Source: Nocardia asteroides (GTDB taxonomy: Bacteria; Actinomycetota; Actinomycetes; Mycobacteriales; Mycobacteriaceae). Taken from it: a stretch of 64,000 bases of DNA. The stretch covers positions 3,286,001 through 3,350,000 of the forward strand of contig NZ_CP089214.1 of NCBI RefSeq assembly GCF_021183625.1, in the 5' to 3' direction. Of this stretch, positions 9,325 to 18,815 are shown piece after piece. A model generated the notes under the pieces. It made no database searches, was not told where the DNA came from, and was given only the letters and a program-made list of their open reading frames with translations. Numbering within the stretch: position 1 is the stretch's first letter; each line of letters begins with the position of its first letter. Made by a program: the position numbers and the translations under genes.

Positions 9325-10569
9325 ATGGAAGCACCGGACGTCATCCCCGCCGCGGTCGAGGTGCTCGTGGTCGGCGCGGGCCCGGCGGGCTCGGCGGCCG
9401 CCGCCTGGGCGGCCAGGGACGGCCGTGACGTGCTGCTGATCGACGGCGCGGTCTTCCCGAGGGACAAGACCTGCGGCGACGGCCTCACCCCGCGCGCCAC
9501 CGCCGAGCTCGAGCACCTCGGGCTCGGGCCGTGGCTGCGCGCGCACACCGTCAACCACGGTTTGCGGATGACCGGGTTCGGCCGGGAGGAGCTGCTGCCC
9601 TGGCCGGTCGGGTCGTTCCCGACCTACGGCAGCGCGGTGCCGCGCACCGAGCTGGACGACACGCTGCGGCAGACGGCGGTGAAGTCGGGCGCGCGCATGC
9701 TGGACGGCACCAAGGCCGTCGAGGTGCTCCGCGACGGCGAGCGGGTGCGCGGGATCACCGTCAAGACCGGTTCCGGCATGCACACCGTCGAGTGCCGGAC
9801 CCTGGTGGTCGCCGACGGGGTGCGCTCGCCGATCGGCAAGCAGCTCGGCCGCAGCTGGCACCGCCGCTTCGCCTACGGCACCGCGGCGCGGGCCTACATC
9901 CGCTCGGCGCGCAGCGACGACCAGTGGATCACCTCGCACCTGGAGCTGCGCAACGCCGACGGCGCGCTGGTGCCCGGGTACGGCTGGATCTTCCCGCTCG
10001 GCAACGGCGAGGTGAACATCGGCGTCGGCTCGCTGGCCACCGAGCGCAGGCCGTCGCACATCGCGCTGAAGCCGCTGCTGGAGCACTACACCGCACAGCG
10101 AAGGGACGAGTGGGCCTTCGACGGCGAGCTGCGCGCGGTGGCGTCGGCGCTGCTGCCGATGGGCGGCGCGGTGTCGAACGTCGCCGGGCCGAACTGGGTG
10201 CTGATCGGCGACGCCGCCGGCTGCGTGAACCCGCTCAACGGCGAGGGCATCGACTACGGGCTCGAGGGCGGGCACATGCTGGCCGCGCTGCTGGACGAGC
10301 CCGACCTGAGCACCGTCTGGCCGGAGCTGCTCCGCGCCCGCTACGGCCGCACCTTCTCGGTGGCGCGCCGGATCGCCGGCATGGCGACGCACCCGCGGAT
10401 GGTGCCGCTCGGCGGGCCGCCGCTGATGCGCTCGGCGCTGCTGCGCCGCACCGCGGTGCGGGTGATGGGCAACCTGGTGACCGACGAGGACGCCGACCTC
10501 ACCGCCCGGCTGTGGCGGGCGGCGGGGCGCGGGTCGATGCGCGCCGACGACCTCGTCCCCTTCGCCTGA
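9325..10569 (+). CDS. menJ: Menaquinone reductase MenJ-type flavoprotein (geranylgeranyl reductase family)
   Basis: MenJ (Rv0561c in M. tuberculosis) saturates one double bond of the menaquinone tail. This 414-residue protein opens with a Rossmann FAD motif (VVGAGPAGSAAA, residues about 12-23), then FPRDKTCGDGLTP, typical of the geranylgeranyl reductase family, and a second FAD motif (LIGDAAGCVNPLNGEGI) near residue 293. The ATG at 9325 is preceded by GGATGGAG. Neighbours are the polyprenyl synthase and, further on, menG. The next gene starts two bases after its stop. Confidence 0.85.
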   Translation: MEAPDVIPAAVEVLVVGAGPAGSAAAAWAARDGRDVLLIDGAVFPRDKTCGDGLTPRATAELEHLGLGPWLRAHTVNHGLRMTGFGREELLPWPVGSFPTYGSAVPRTELDDTLRQTAVKSGARMLDGTKAVEVLRDGERVRGITVKTGSGMHTVECRTLVVADGVRSPIGKQLGRSWHRRFAYGTAARAYIRSARSDDQWITSHLELRNADGALVPGYGWIFPLGNGEVNIGVGSLATERRPSHIALKPLLEHYTAQRRDEWAFDGELRAVASALLPMGGAVSNVAGPNWVLIGDAAGCVNPLNGEGIDYGLEGGHMLAALLDEPDLSTVWPELLRARYGRTFSVARRIAGMATHPRMVPLGGPPLMRSALLRRTAVRVMGNLVTDEDADLTARLWRAAGRGSMRADDLVPFA

Positions 10570-10570
10570 G

Positions 10571-11011
10571 ATGCCCGCCAGGCCGCCGCTGGCGCTGCTG
10601 CCGCACCTGCGCCGGGCCCGCGACCTGGCCGACCGGCACTACGCCGAGCCGCTCGACCTGACCGCGCTGGCCGCGGCGGCGGGCGTCTCCAAGTTCCACT
10701 TCCTGCGCGCCTTCGCGGCGGTGTACGGCCGGACCCCGGCCGCGTACCTCACCGAGCGCCGGATCGAGCGGGCGCAGGATCTGCTGCGCGCGACCAACCT
10801 GACCGTGACCGAGGTCTGCATGCTGGTCGGCTACAGCAGCCTCGGCTCGTTCAGCAGCCGGTTCCGCGCGCTGGTCGGGGTGGCGCCATCGGACTACCAG
10901 GCCAAGTTCGCCGACGGGGCGCCGCGCATCCCCGGCTGCTACGTCTTCATGCACGGGCTCTCGGACCGGACCGCAATTCCGGAGAAGCGGGAACCCGGCT
11001 CCGGCTCCTAG
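10571..11011 (+). CDS. AraC-family transcriptional regulator, short form
   Basis: At 146 residues this is little more than an AraC-type DNA-binding domain. Two helix-turn-helix units are visible: LTALAAAAGVSKFHFLRAF (residues about 34-52) and the second around VTEVCMLVGYSSLGSFSSRF (about 78-97), followed by ALVGVAPSDY. There is no sugar or ligand-binding domain; the C-terminal 40 residues are a short tail. It starts two bases after menJ and ends 10 bases before a VOC protein, so it may regulate the VOC gene. The ligand is unknown. Confidence 0.88.
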   Translation: MPARPPLALLPHLRRARDLADRHYAEPLDLTALAAAAGVSKFHFLRAFAAVYGRTPAAYLTERRIERAQDLLRATNLTVTEVCMLVGYSSLGSFSSRFRALVGVAPSDYQAKFADGAPRIPGCYVFMHGLSDRTAIPEKREPGSGS

Positions 11012-11021
11012 CCTCGGCGGT

Positions 11022-11456
11022 ATGACGATCACCAATGTTTCCCTGGTCACCGTGTACGTCACCGACCAGGAGGCCGCCAAGCAGTGGTACCTGGAGAAGC
11101 TGGGCTTCGTCGGGGCCGCCGACATCAGCATGGGCGACAACGGCTTCCGCTGGGTCACCATCGTGCACCCGGACCACCCGGAGCTGGAGATCACGCTCAT
11201 GGTGCCGGGCCCGCCGCTCGACCCGGAGCTGGCCGACGCCATCCGCCGGTCGCTCGCCAACGGCACGCACGGGGCGCTCGGCCTGCGGACCGACGACTGC
11301 CAGCGGACCTTCGAGGAGCTCACCGCGAAGGGCGTGGAGTTCGTGCAGCCGCCTGCCGAGCGGCCCTACGGCACCGAGGCCATCGTCCGGGACAACTCCG
11401 GGAACTGGCTGGTGCTGGTGGAGCGGAAGGAGTTCACCCCCGCCGACTTCGCCTGA
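11022..11456 (+). CDS. VOC (glyoxalase/bleomycin resistance) family protein
   Basis: This 144-residue protein has the paired beta-alpha-beta-beta-beta modules of the VOC superfamily: SLVTVYVTDQEAAKQWYLEKLGF at the N-terminus (quoted range residues 5-27) and GVEFVQPPAERPYG followed by IVRDNSGNWLVL in the second half. A Glu in the last motif is absent (DNSGNWLVLVE is the nearest), so metal binding is uncertain. It lies 10 bases downstream of the AraC gene; such regulator/VOC pairs often concern small toxic compounds. Substrate unknown. Confidence 0.8.
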   Translation: MTITNVSLVTVYVTDQEAAKQWYLEKLGFVGAADISMGDNGFRWVTIVHPDHPELEITLMVPGPPLDPELADAIRRSLANGTHGALGLRTDDCQRTFEELTAKGVEFVQPPAERPYGTEAIVRDNSGNWLVLVERKEFTPADFA

Positions 11457-11459
11457 GCC

Positions 11460-11966
11460 TCACCCCTCGGGGTGCTCGGCGAGCCACGTGCCGAAGAACT
11501 CGCGCTCGTTCTGCACCACGCGCTGGTGCAGTTGCTCGACCATGCGCTCCAGCGCGCCGCCGACCACCGGGACGTCGAACTTGGCCTCGCCGCTGATCTC
11601 CAGCACGGCGCCCTCGGCGGTGGGCCGGAGCAGGTAGTCGCCTGCGAGCTCGCCACGCACCCCGGTGGTGGCGGCGGTGAAGAAGCCGGTGGCGCGCTCG
11701 CCGTCCAGCCGGTTCCAGGTGTCGGTGCGCTCCAGGGTGAACTCGCGGCCGAGCACCGAGCGGACCACCTTGGGCACGGCGTCGCCGCCGACCCGCTCGG
11801 ACATGTGGATGCGGATACTGCCCTCGCCGTCGGGGTGCTCGAGGTCGTAGTTCGCGGACTTGGCCTCGGCGAAGCGCGCGCGCCAGGCCTCGGGATCGGT
11901 GTATGCCCGGTGAAGCAGGGTCACCGGGGCGGAATAGGGCACGGTGAAGCTATAGGTGCGGGACAT
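11460..11966 (-). CDS. DUF2505 family protein (START-like fold)
   Basis: A 168-residue conserved actinobacterial protein starting MSRTYSFTVPYSAPV, with YTDPEAWRARF near residue 25 and an SRPBCC-like pattern of alternating strands ending in a long helix (ERMVEQLHQRVVQNEREF). The family is assigned from memory of DUF2505; its function is not known, though the fold suggests binding of a hydrophobic molecule. It converges with the VOC gene, three bases apart, and is divergent from the DUF3592-like gene. Confidence 0.75.
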   Translation of the reverse strand: MSRTYSFTVPYSAPVTLLHRAYTDPEAWRARFAEAKSANYDLEHPDGEGSIRIHMSERVGGDAVPKVVRSVLGREFTLERTDTWNRLDGERATGFFTAATTGVRGELAGDYLLRPTAEGAVLEISGEAKFDVPVVGGALERMVEQLHQRVVQNEREFFGTWLAEHPEG

Positions 11967-12006
11967 GGGCGCACACGCTAGCGGACCCGTCCATTAACCT
12001 GGCCCG

Positions 12007-12444
12007 GTGTCGGAAACCAGCCTCCGCGTGGCGCGTTCGGGTTCGCTGGGGCGGGGCGGGCTGACGGTGCTCGTCGTCGCCGCGGCGATCAGCGCGCTCA
12101 TGGTGCTGCTCGTGCTCGCCGCCTTCCGCAACGACTACCTGATCAGCTCGGATCGCGGCGTGACCACGGCCGAGGTGCTCTCCGCCGGGCGGCTGCGCTC
12201 GGCCGTCATGTACGTGACGCCGGACGGCGTGACGCACAACCCCAAGGTCGGGGTGCTGTACCCGACCAACCTGACCGCCGGGCAGAACATCAATGTCGAG
12301 TACAACCGGGCCGACCCGGATCTGGTGCGGGTGGCCGGGCGCGACGCCACCGTGGCGATCATCCCGGCGGGGTCGGTGATCGTGGTCGTCTGGCTGATCG
12401 CCCTTCCGCTGCTGTGGTACCTGCCGCGGCGCAGGAAGAACTGA
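12007..12444 (+). CDS. DUF3592-like small membrane protein
   Basis: The 145-residue protein has an N-terminal span ([20 protein letters not shown], residues about 19-38), an extracytoplasmic domain of about 85 residues with the DUF3592 pattern ([18 protein letters not shown]), and a second span before the basic tail PRRRKN. M. tuberculosis Rv0556, also between menD and the mannosyltransferase, is the positional match. The GTG at 12007 has no strong ribosome-binding site. Function unknown. Confidence 0.75.
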   Translation: MSETSLRVARSGSLGRGGLTVLVVAAAISALMVLLVLAAFRNDYLISSDRGVTTAEVLSAGRLRSAVMYVTPDGVTHNPKVGVLYPTNLTAGQNINVEYNRADPDLVRVAGRDATVAIIPAGSVIVVVWLIALPLLWYLPRRRKN

Positions 12445-12518
12445 GCGTTCGCCGGAACTTTCCGCGCCCTTCACGAAGCCGTGGCGCCGCCGGTCACCGG
12501 AATTGCGAGGCTGGACGG

Positions 12519-13661
12519 GTGCGCGTAGCCATCGTCGCGGAGTCGTTCACGCCGAACATGAACGGTGTCACGAACTCCGTCCTCCGGGTGCTCGACCATC
12601 TGGACCGGCTCGGCCACGACGCCATCGTGGTCGCGCCCGACACCGTGCGCGGGCTGCCGCCCGCCCCGGATCACCAGGGCAGATTCCGGGTGCACCGGGT
12701 GCCTGCGGTCATGGTGCCGAAGATCAGCTCGCTGCCGGTCGGGCTGCCGCAGCCGGGCATCACCGCCGCCATCGCCGCCTTCGACGCCGACGTGGTGCAC
12801 CTGGCCTCGCCCTTCCTGCTCGGCGCGGGCGGGCTCGGCGCGGCGCTGCGGCTCGACCTGCCGAGCGTCGCCGTCTACCAGACCGACGTGGCCGGCTTCG
12901 CCGCCAGCTACGGGCTGAGCCTGGCCGCACGGGCCGCCTGGGGCTGGACCAGGCGGATCCACGAGGGCGCCACCCGCACGCTCGCGCCGTCCAGCGCGGC
13001 CGCCGCCGATCTGGCCGCACACGGCATCCCCCGGGTGCACCGCTGGGGCCGAGGCGTCGACATCGCCCGCTTCGCGCCCTCGCGGCGCAGCCGGGAGCTG
13101 CGCGAACGCTGGCTCGGCGGCACCGAACGGATGCTGGTCGGCTTCGTCGGCAGGCTGGCGCCGGAGAAGCACGTGGACCGGCTGGCCGCGCTCGCCCGCG
13201 ATCCCGGCGTGCGGCTGGTGATCGTCGGCGACGGCCCGGAGCGCGCCCGGCTCGAACAGCTGCTGCCCGGCGCGGTCTTCACCGGCGAGCTGGGCGGGCT
13301 GGAGCTGGCCGCGGCGTACGCGAGCCTGGACGTCATGGTGCACCCGGGCGAGCACGAGACCTTCTGCCAGGGCGTGCAGGAGGCACTGGCCGCGGGCGTA
13401 CCGGTGATCGGGCCGGACGCGGGCGGCCCGCGCGACCTCGTCGCGCACTGCCGCAACGGCTACCTGCTCCCGGTGGAGCGGTTCGAGGAGCTGCTGCCGA
13501 GCGCGGTCGAGGCGCTGCGCGATCCGGCGCTGCGCGCCAGATACGCCGTCGCGGCCCGCAAGTCGGTGCTGCACCGCACCTGGCCCGCGATCTGCGACGA
13601 GCTCATGGGGCACTACGCCGCGGTCACCGGCTGGACGGAACGCACATCACACACGGCCTGA
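12519..13661 (+). CDS. GT4 glycosyltransferase, MgtA/PimB-like alpha-mannosyltransferase
   Basis: A 380-residue GT-B fold enzyme. The N-terminal domain opens with [20 protein letters not shown], typical of GT4 mannosyltransferases; [15 protein letters not shown] (about residue 208) begins the nucleotide-sugar domain, and [19 protein letters not shown] holds the E-x7-E motif. In mycobacteria the matching gene (Rv0557) transfers mannose from GDP-mannose to a glucuronosyl diacylglycerol lipid. The GTG at 12519 is chosen because the conserved core begins immediately; a longer frame upstream is not conserved. menG follows 35 bases later. Confidence 0.85.
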   Translation: MRVAIVAESFTPNMNGVTNSVLRVLDHLDRLGHDAIVVAPDTVRGLPPAPDHQGRFRVHRVPAVMVPKISSLPVGLPQPGITAAIAAFDADVVHLASPFLLGAGGLGAALRLDLPSVAVYQTDVAGFAASYGLSLAARAAWGWTRRIHEGATRTLAPSSAAAADLAAHGIPRVHRWGRGVDIARFAPSRRSRELRERWLGGTERMLVGFVGRLAPEKHVDRLAALARDPGVRLVIVGDGPERARLEQLLPGAVFTGELGGLELAAAYASLDVMVHPGEHETFCQGVQEALAAGVPVIGPDAGGPRDLVAHCRNGYLLPVERFEELLPSAVEALRDPALRARYAVAARKSVLHRTWPAICDELMGHYAAVTGWTERTSHTA

Positions 13662-13696
13662 AGGGTGAAACACCCGTGACCGGATAGGGTCGCGGT

Positions 13697-14410
13697 GTGG
13701 CGAAAACAGGACAGCGCGAGACGATCCGGGCCTCGCTGGAGAAGCGGCCGGACGAGGTCGCGTCGATGTTCGACGGGGTCGCGAAGCGGTACGACCTCAC
13801 CAATACCGTGATCTCCGGCGGGCAGGACCGGTACTGGCGCTGGGCGACCAGGCGCGCGCTCGATCCGCGCCCCGGCGAGCGGGTGCTCGACCTGGCCGCA
13901 GGCACCGGCGTCTCCACGGTGGAGCTGCGCCGCTCCGGCGCCTGGTGCGTCGCCGCCGACTTCTCGCAGGGCATGCTGGCCGCGGGGCGCGGCAGGCAGG
14001 TGCCGATGGTCGCGGGCGACGCCATGGCGCTGCCCTTCGCCGACGATTCCTTCGACGCCGTCACCATCTCCTTCGGGCTGCGCAACGTCGCCGACATCGA
14101 CCTCGCCATGCGCGAGATGCTGCGCGTCACCAAGCCCGGCGGGCGGCTGGTGATCTGCGAGTTCTCCACGCCGGTGCTCGGGCCGTTCCGCACGGTCTAC
14201 ATGGAGTACCTGATGAAGGCGCTGCCCCGGGTGGCGCGCGCGGTGAGCAGCAACCCGGACGCCTACGTCTACCTGGCCGAGTCCATCCGGGCCTGGCCCG
14301 CGCAGCGCCAGCTGGCGCGGCGGATCACCGAGGCGGGCTGGTCCACGGTGAAGTGGCGCAACCTGACCGGCGGCGTAGTCGCCCTGCACCGGGGTTTCAA
14401 GCTCGGCTGA
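13697..14410 (+). CDS. menG: Demethylmenaquinone methyltransferase
   Basis: MenG (UbiE family) performs the SAM-dependent last ring methylation of menaquinone. The 237-residue protein has [18 protein letters not shown] near the start, the SAM motif [15 protein letters not shown] (residues about 64-78), [16 protein letters not shown], and ends [16 protein letters not shown], the UbiE signature. It starts at a GTG (13697). Gene order with the mannosyltransferase matches M. tuberculosis. Confidence 0.94.
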   Translation: MAKTGQRETIRASLEKRPDEVASMFDGVAKRYDLTNTVISGGQDRYWRWATRRALDPRPGERVLDLAAGTGVSTVELRRSGAWCVAADFSQGMLAAGRGRQVPMVAGDAMALPFADDSFDAVTISFGLRNVADIDLAMREMLRVTKPGGRLVICEFSTPVLGPFRTVYMEYLMKALPRVARAVSSNPDAYVYLAESIRAWPAQRQLARRITEAGWSTVKWRNLTGGVVALHRGFKLG

Positions 14411-14438
14411 CCTGCGCTTTCGTGATTCCCGCCACAGC

Positions 14439-14463
14439 TCACCGGAAGAATTTCCGCCGGTGA
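14439..14463 (+). terminator. Hairpin downstream of menG
   Basis: An imperfect hairpin, TCACCGGAA paired with TTCCgcCGGTGA, lies 28 bases past the menG stop. No T-run follows. It separates menG from the nitrate reductase promoter area. Confidence 0.45.
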
Positions 14464-14471
14464 GGCGGAAT

Positions 14472-14498
14472 GTCACCTGTCGATAACGTCGGGTAAAA
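14472..14498 (+). promoter_or_regulatory. Candidate GlnR boxes upstream of the nitrate reductase
   Basis: Three pentamers are spaced by six bases: GTCAC (14472-14476), ATAAC (14483-14487) and TAAAA (14494-14498), ending 24 bases before the ATG. The GlnR consensus in actinobacteria is a series of GTNAC and GAAAC boxes with the same 11-bp period, and GlnR controls nitrate assimilation there. The second and third boxes are poor matches, so this is tentative. Confidence 0.35.
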
Positions 14499-14522
14499 AC
14501 CGCGCAACCGCGCCGCAGCACC

Positions 14523-17500
14523 ATGGACTCCATGCGGGAAGCGGATACGGTGCGCACACAGTGCTCGTACTGCGGTGTCGGCTGCGGCATCACCGTGGCG
14601 ACCGGGGTCGAGCGCGGCGTGCCGGTGATCGCGAAGGTCGCGGGCGACAAGCTGCACCCGGCGAACGCGGGCAGGCTCTGCACCAAGGGCGCGACGCACG
14701 CCGAGCTCATGCGCACGGACGGGCGGATGAGCACCGCGCTGCGGCGTCCGGCGCGGGACCGCGAGCCGGAGCCGGTTCCGGTGGACGACGCCGTCGCCGA
14801 GGCCGCGGCCCGGCTGAGGGCGATCCTGGACGAGCACGGGCCGGACGCCGTCGCGCTGTACGTCTCCGGGCAGATGTCGCTGGAGGCGCAGTACCTGGCC
14901 ACCAAGCTGGCCAAGGGGTACCTGCGCACGGTGCACATCGAGGCCAACTCGCGGCTCTGCATGGCCAGCGCGGGCACCGGCTACAAGCAGTCGCTCGGGT
15001 CGGACGGCCCGCCCGGCTCCTACGACGACATCGACGCCGCCGACCTGTTCTTCGTGATCGGCGCCAATACCGCCGACTGCCACCCGATCGTGCACCTGCG
15101 GATGGCGGACCGGCTCAAGGCCGGGGCCAAGCTGATCGTGGTCGACCCGCGCCGCACCGAGACCGCGGACCGCGCCGACCTCTTCCTGCAGATCGCGCCC
15201 GGCACCGACCTGGCGCTGCTGAACGGCCTGCTGCACCTGCTCGTCGCCGACGGCGCGATCGACGCCGAGTTCATCGCCGCACACACCGAGGGCTGGGACG
15301 CCATGCCGGAGTTCCTGGCCGAGTACCCGCCGGAGCGGGTCGCCGAGCTCACCGGGCTGGCCGAGCCGGACATCCGTACCGCGGCGCGGATGATCGCCGA
15401 CGCGGGCGAGTGGATGTCGCTGTGGACGATGGGGCTGAACCAGTCCACGCACGGCACCTGGAACACCAACGCGGTGGTCAACCTGCATCTCGCCACCGGG
15501 GCCATCTGCCGTCCGGGCAGCGGGCCGTTCTCGCTCACCGGCCAGCCGAACGCCATGGGCGGGCGGGAGATGGGGTACATGGGGCCGGGGCTGCCCGGCC
15601 AGCGCAGCCTGCTCTCCCCCGCCGACCGCGCCTTCGTGGAGACGGCGTGGGAGCTGCCGCCGGGCACCATCCGGGACGAGGCCGGGCCGGGCACCATCGA
15701 GATGTTCCGGGAGATGAGCGCGGGGCGGATCAGGGCGGCCTGGATCATCTGCACCAACCCGGTGGCGACGGTGGCGAACCGGACCACGGTGATCGCCGGG
15801 CTGGAGGCCGCGGACCTGGTGATCACCCAGGACGCCTACGCCGCGACGGCGACCAACACCTACGCCGACATCGTGCTGCCCGCCACGCTCTGGGCCGAGG
15901 CGGAGGCCACCATGGTGAACTCCGAGCGCACGGTGACGCTGCTCCGGCAGGCGGTGCCGCCGCGCGGCGACGCCAGGCCGGACTGGCTGCTGATCGCGCA
16001 GGTCGCGCGGGCCATGGGCTTCCCCGGCTTCGAGTTCGAGACGGCGGCCGAGGTCTTCGCCGAGATCACCCGCTTCGCCAACCCGGCCACCGGCTACGAC
16101 CTGCGCGGCATGAGCCACGCGGCGCTGCTCGACGGGCCGATGCAGTGGCCGTGCCCCGACCCGGAGCGGCCGCGCAACCCGATCCGCTACGTCAACGACG
16201 GGGTCAGCCAGACGCTGTTCACCGCCGCGGACGGCAGCACCCCGCGGTTGGCCTTCGCCACGCCGAGCAGGCGCGCGGTCTTCCTCGCGCGGCCGCACCT
16301 GCCGCCGCGGGAGATGCCGGACGACGACCACCCGTTCCTGCTCAACACCGGCAGGCTCCAGCACCAGTGGCACACCATGACCAAGACCGGGCGGATCGGC
16401 AAGCTCACCAAGCTCACCGGGGAGCCGTTCCTGGAGATCTGCCCGGCCGACGCGGAGCGGCTCGAGATCCGGCCGGGCGACGGGATCGAGATCACCTCGC
16501 GCCGGGGCCGGGCGGTGCTGCCCGCCCGGATCTCGGATCGGGTGCGGCCCGGTGACTGCTTCGCGCCGTTCCACTGGAACGACGAACACGGCGAGTACCT
16601 GACCATCAACGCCGTCACCAACGACGCGGTCGACCCGGTCTCCTTGCAACCGGAGTTCAAGGCCTGCGCGGTGGCGCTGCGCCGGGTGCCCGCCGCACCC
16701 CGGCCCGCGCCGCAGCCCGCCCCCGCGGCGCACCCGCTGGCCGCGGCGCTCGGGCTGGACGGCACCGCGCCGACGCTGAGCGAGGCGGAGCGGATCTACC
16801 TCTCCGGCTACCTCGCCGCGCTGCAGTCGCTCCCGGTGACCGGGCAGCCGGTGCTCCCGGTGACCGCGCCGATCTCGCCGGGCAGCCGGATCTGGATCGA
16901 CGGGTTGCTTGCCGGGATGTACTCGCGGGCGGGCGAGGCCGCCGACGCGGCGCCGGAGCGCGCGGTGACGGTGCTCTGGGCCTCGCAGACCGGCACCGCC
17001 GAGGAGCTGGCGGCGAGCGCAGCCGGGCGGCTCACCGCGGCCGGGTTCAGCCCCCGGCTGCGCGACATGGACGCCTGCGACCCGGCCGAGCTCGGCGGCG
17101 ACGTGCTGGTGGTGAGCAGCACCTTCGGCGACGGCGGGCCGCCGGACAACGGCCGCGACTTCAGGGAGCGGCTGGCCGAGCATCCCGGGCGGTTCAGCGG
17201 CATGCGGTACGCCGTCTTCGCGCTCGGCGACTCCTCCTACGACGACTTCTGCGGGCACGGCCGCAAGCTGGACGAGACCTTCGCCGCCCGCGGCGCGCAG
17301 CGGTTGCTGACCAGGGTGGACAGTGAGCCGGAGTACGACGAGGCGGCGGATGCCTGGTTGGACGCGGTGCTCGCGGCGCTCGGGTCGGGTGGTCCCGATG
17401 CCGGGCCCGCGGGCGATAGCGCTGGTCGCGGCCCCTCGGGCGCTGACGGCGGCCCCTCGGGCGCGAACGGCGGCCCCGCGGGCACCGGCGGTGTGCCGGT

Positions 17501-18815
17501 CGGCCCCGGCGGGTTTCCCGGCGGCGCCGACGGCCGCCCGGTCAGCACGGGCGGGGTACCGGCCAACGCCGGCGGCGCACCGCTGAACAGGGGCGGCATC
17601 CTGCTCGGCGCGGGTGGTGGCCCGGGCAGCATGCGCGCCGGAGCGGGGGGTGCCTCCAGCCCGGCCGGGGGCGGGATCGCGACGGCGGTGCGCCCGGCGA
17701 CGAAGCGCGCCGCGCGGTTCACCCGCAACGCGCCGGTCCGCGCGCCCCTGGTGCGCAACGAGGTGCTCTCCGCGGGCAGCGCCAAGGAGGTCCGCCGCTT
17801 CGGCTTCGACCTGCGCGACCTCGACGTCCGCTACGAGGCGGGCGACGCGCTCGGCATCTGGCCGCGCAACGGCGACGCGCTGGTCGCCGAGTGGCTCGCC
17901 GCCACCGGCCTCGACGGCGCCCGCCCGGTCGAGGTGGACGGCGCCGACCTCCCGCTGGCCGAGGCGCTCGCCACCCGCTACGACATCACCAGGGTCAGCA
18001 ACGACCTGCTCACCTTCGTCGCCGAGCACCATCCCGGCAACAACCAGCTGGCGAAGCTGCTGCGCCGGGACAACCGCAACGAACTCGACAGCTACCTCTG
18101 GGACAAGCAGGCGGTCGACGTGCTGCGCGACTTCCCGGTCCGCGCCGACCTGGTGGAGTGGCTCGGCGCGCTGAAGAAGCTGCAACCGCGCCAGTACTCG
18201 ATCTCCTCCAGCCCGCGGGTGAGCCCGCACGAGGTGGAGCTCACCGTCGGCGTCGTCCGCTACGCCGAGCGCGGCGGCGTCTGCTCCACCTTCCTCGCCG
18301 ACCGGGCAGGCACCGAGGTCCCGATCTTCCTGCAGCGCGCGCCGCACTTCCGCCCGCCGCTGGACCGCACCGCCCCGATGATCATGGTCGGCCCCGGCAC
18401 CGGCATCGCCCCCTTCCGCGGCTTCCTGCACGAGCGCCGCGCGCTCGGCGCCCCCGGCCGCAACTGGCTCTTCTTCGGCGACCAGCACGCCGCGCAGCAC
18501 TTCTACTACCGCGCCGAGCTGGAGGACATGTTCCGCTCCGGCTTCCTCACCCGGCTCGACCTGGCCTTCTCCCGGGACCAGCGGGAGCGCGTCTACGTGC
18601 AGCACCGGATGATCGAGCACGGCGCCGAGCTGTGGTCCTGGCTGCGCGACGGCGCGTACTTCTACGTCTGCGGGGACGCGGCCAGGATGGCGACCGACGT
18701 CGACGAGGCGCTGCTCACCATCGCCAGGGTGCACGGCAAGCTCGACGACGACGGCGCCCGCGCCTTCCGCAAGCAGCTCGTCGCGGAGAAGCGCTACGTC
18801 CGGGACGTCTACTGA
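14523..18815 (+). CDS. Assimilatory nitrate reductase fused to a CysJ-like flavoprotein
   Basis: The 1430-residue protein joins a molybdopterin oxidoreductase to its own electron supply. Residues 1-725: a 4Fe-4S site (Cys14, Cys17, Cys21, Cys53), the likely molybdenum ligand Cys146 (NSRLCMASA) and a C-terminal molydopterin dinucleotide domain. Residues about 815-950: flavodoxin domain (LWASQTGTAEE). Residues about 955-1055: Gly/Pro/Ala-rich linker. Residues 1060-1430: FAD/NADPH reductase (RQYSISSSP, GVCSTFLAD, GPGTGIAPFRGF, terminal RDVY). It should reduce nitrate to nitrite with NADPH, like the mycobacterial NasN I recall. No nitrite reductase or transporter is adjacent. The stop overlaps the convergent aldo/keto reductase gene by 7 bases. 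Confidence 0.9.
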   Translation: MDSMREADTVRTQCSYCGVGCGITVATGVERGVPVIAKVAGDKLHPANAGRLCTKGATHAELMRTDGRMSTALRRPARDREPEPVPVDDAVAEAAARLRAILDEHGPDAVALYVSGQMSLEAQYLATKLAKGYLRTVHIEANSRLCMASAGTGYKQSLGSDGPPGSYDDIDAADLFFVIGANTADCHPIVHLRMADRLKAGAKLIVVDPRRTETADRADLFLQIAPGTDLALLNGLLHLLVADGAIDAEFIAAHTEGWDAMPEFLAEYPPERVAELTGLAEPDIRTAARMIADAGEWMSLWTMGLNQSTHGTWNTNAVVNLHLATGAICRPGSGPFSLTGQPNAMGGREMGYMGPGLPGQRSLLSPADRAFVETAWELPPGTIRDEAGPGTIEMFREMSAGRIRAAWIICTNPVATVANRTTVIAGLEAADLVITQDAYAATATNTYADIVLPATLWAEAEATMVNSERTVTLLRQAVPPRGDARPDWLLIAQVARAMGFPGFEFETAAEVFAEITRFANPATGYDLRGMSHAALLDGPMQWPCPDPERPRNPIRYVNDGVSQTLFTAADGSTPRLAFATPSRRAVFLARPHLPPREMPDDDHPFLLNTGRLQHQWHTMTKTGRIGKLTKLTGEPFLEICPADAERLEIRPGDGIEITSRRGRAVLPARISDRVRPGDCFAPFHWNDEHGEYLTINAVTNDAVDPVSLQPEFKACAVALRRVPAAPRPAPQPAPAAHPLAAALGLDGTAPTLSEAERIYLSGYLAALQSLPVTGQPVLPVTAPISPGSRIWIDGLLAGMYSRAGEAADAAPERAVTVLWASQTGTAEELAASAAGRLTAAGFSPRLRDMDACDPAELGGDVLVVSSTFGDGGPPDNGRDFRERLAEHPGRFSGMRYAVFALGDSSYDDFCGHGRKLDETFAARGAQRLLTRVDSEPEYDEAADAWLDAVLAALGSGGPDAGPAGDSAGRGPSGADGGPSGANGGPAGTGGVPVGPGGFPGGADGRPVSTGGVPANAGGAPLNRGGILLGAGGGPGSMRAGAGGASSPAGGGIATAVRPATKRAARFTRNAPVRAPLVRNEVLSAGSAKEVRRFGFDLRDLDVRYEAGDALGIWPRNGDALVAEWLAATGLDGARPVEVDGADLPLAEALATRYDITRVSNDLLTFVAEHHPGNNQLAKLLRRDNRNELDSYLWDKQAVDVLRDFPVRADLVEWLGALKKLQPRQYSISSSPRVSPHEVELTVGVVRYAERGGVCSTFLADRAGTEVPIFLQRAPHFRPPLDRTAPMIMVGPGTGIAPFRGFLHERRALGAPGRNWLFFGDQHAAQHFYYRAELEDMFRSGFLTRLDLAFSRDQRERVYVQHRMIEHGAELWSWLRDGAYFYVCGDAARMATDVDEALLTIARVHGKLDDDGARAFRKQLVAEKRYVRDVY

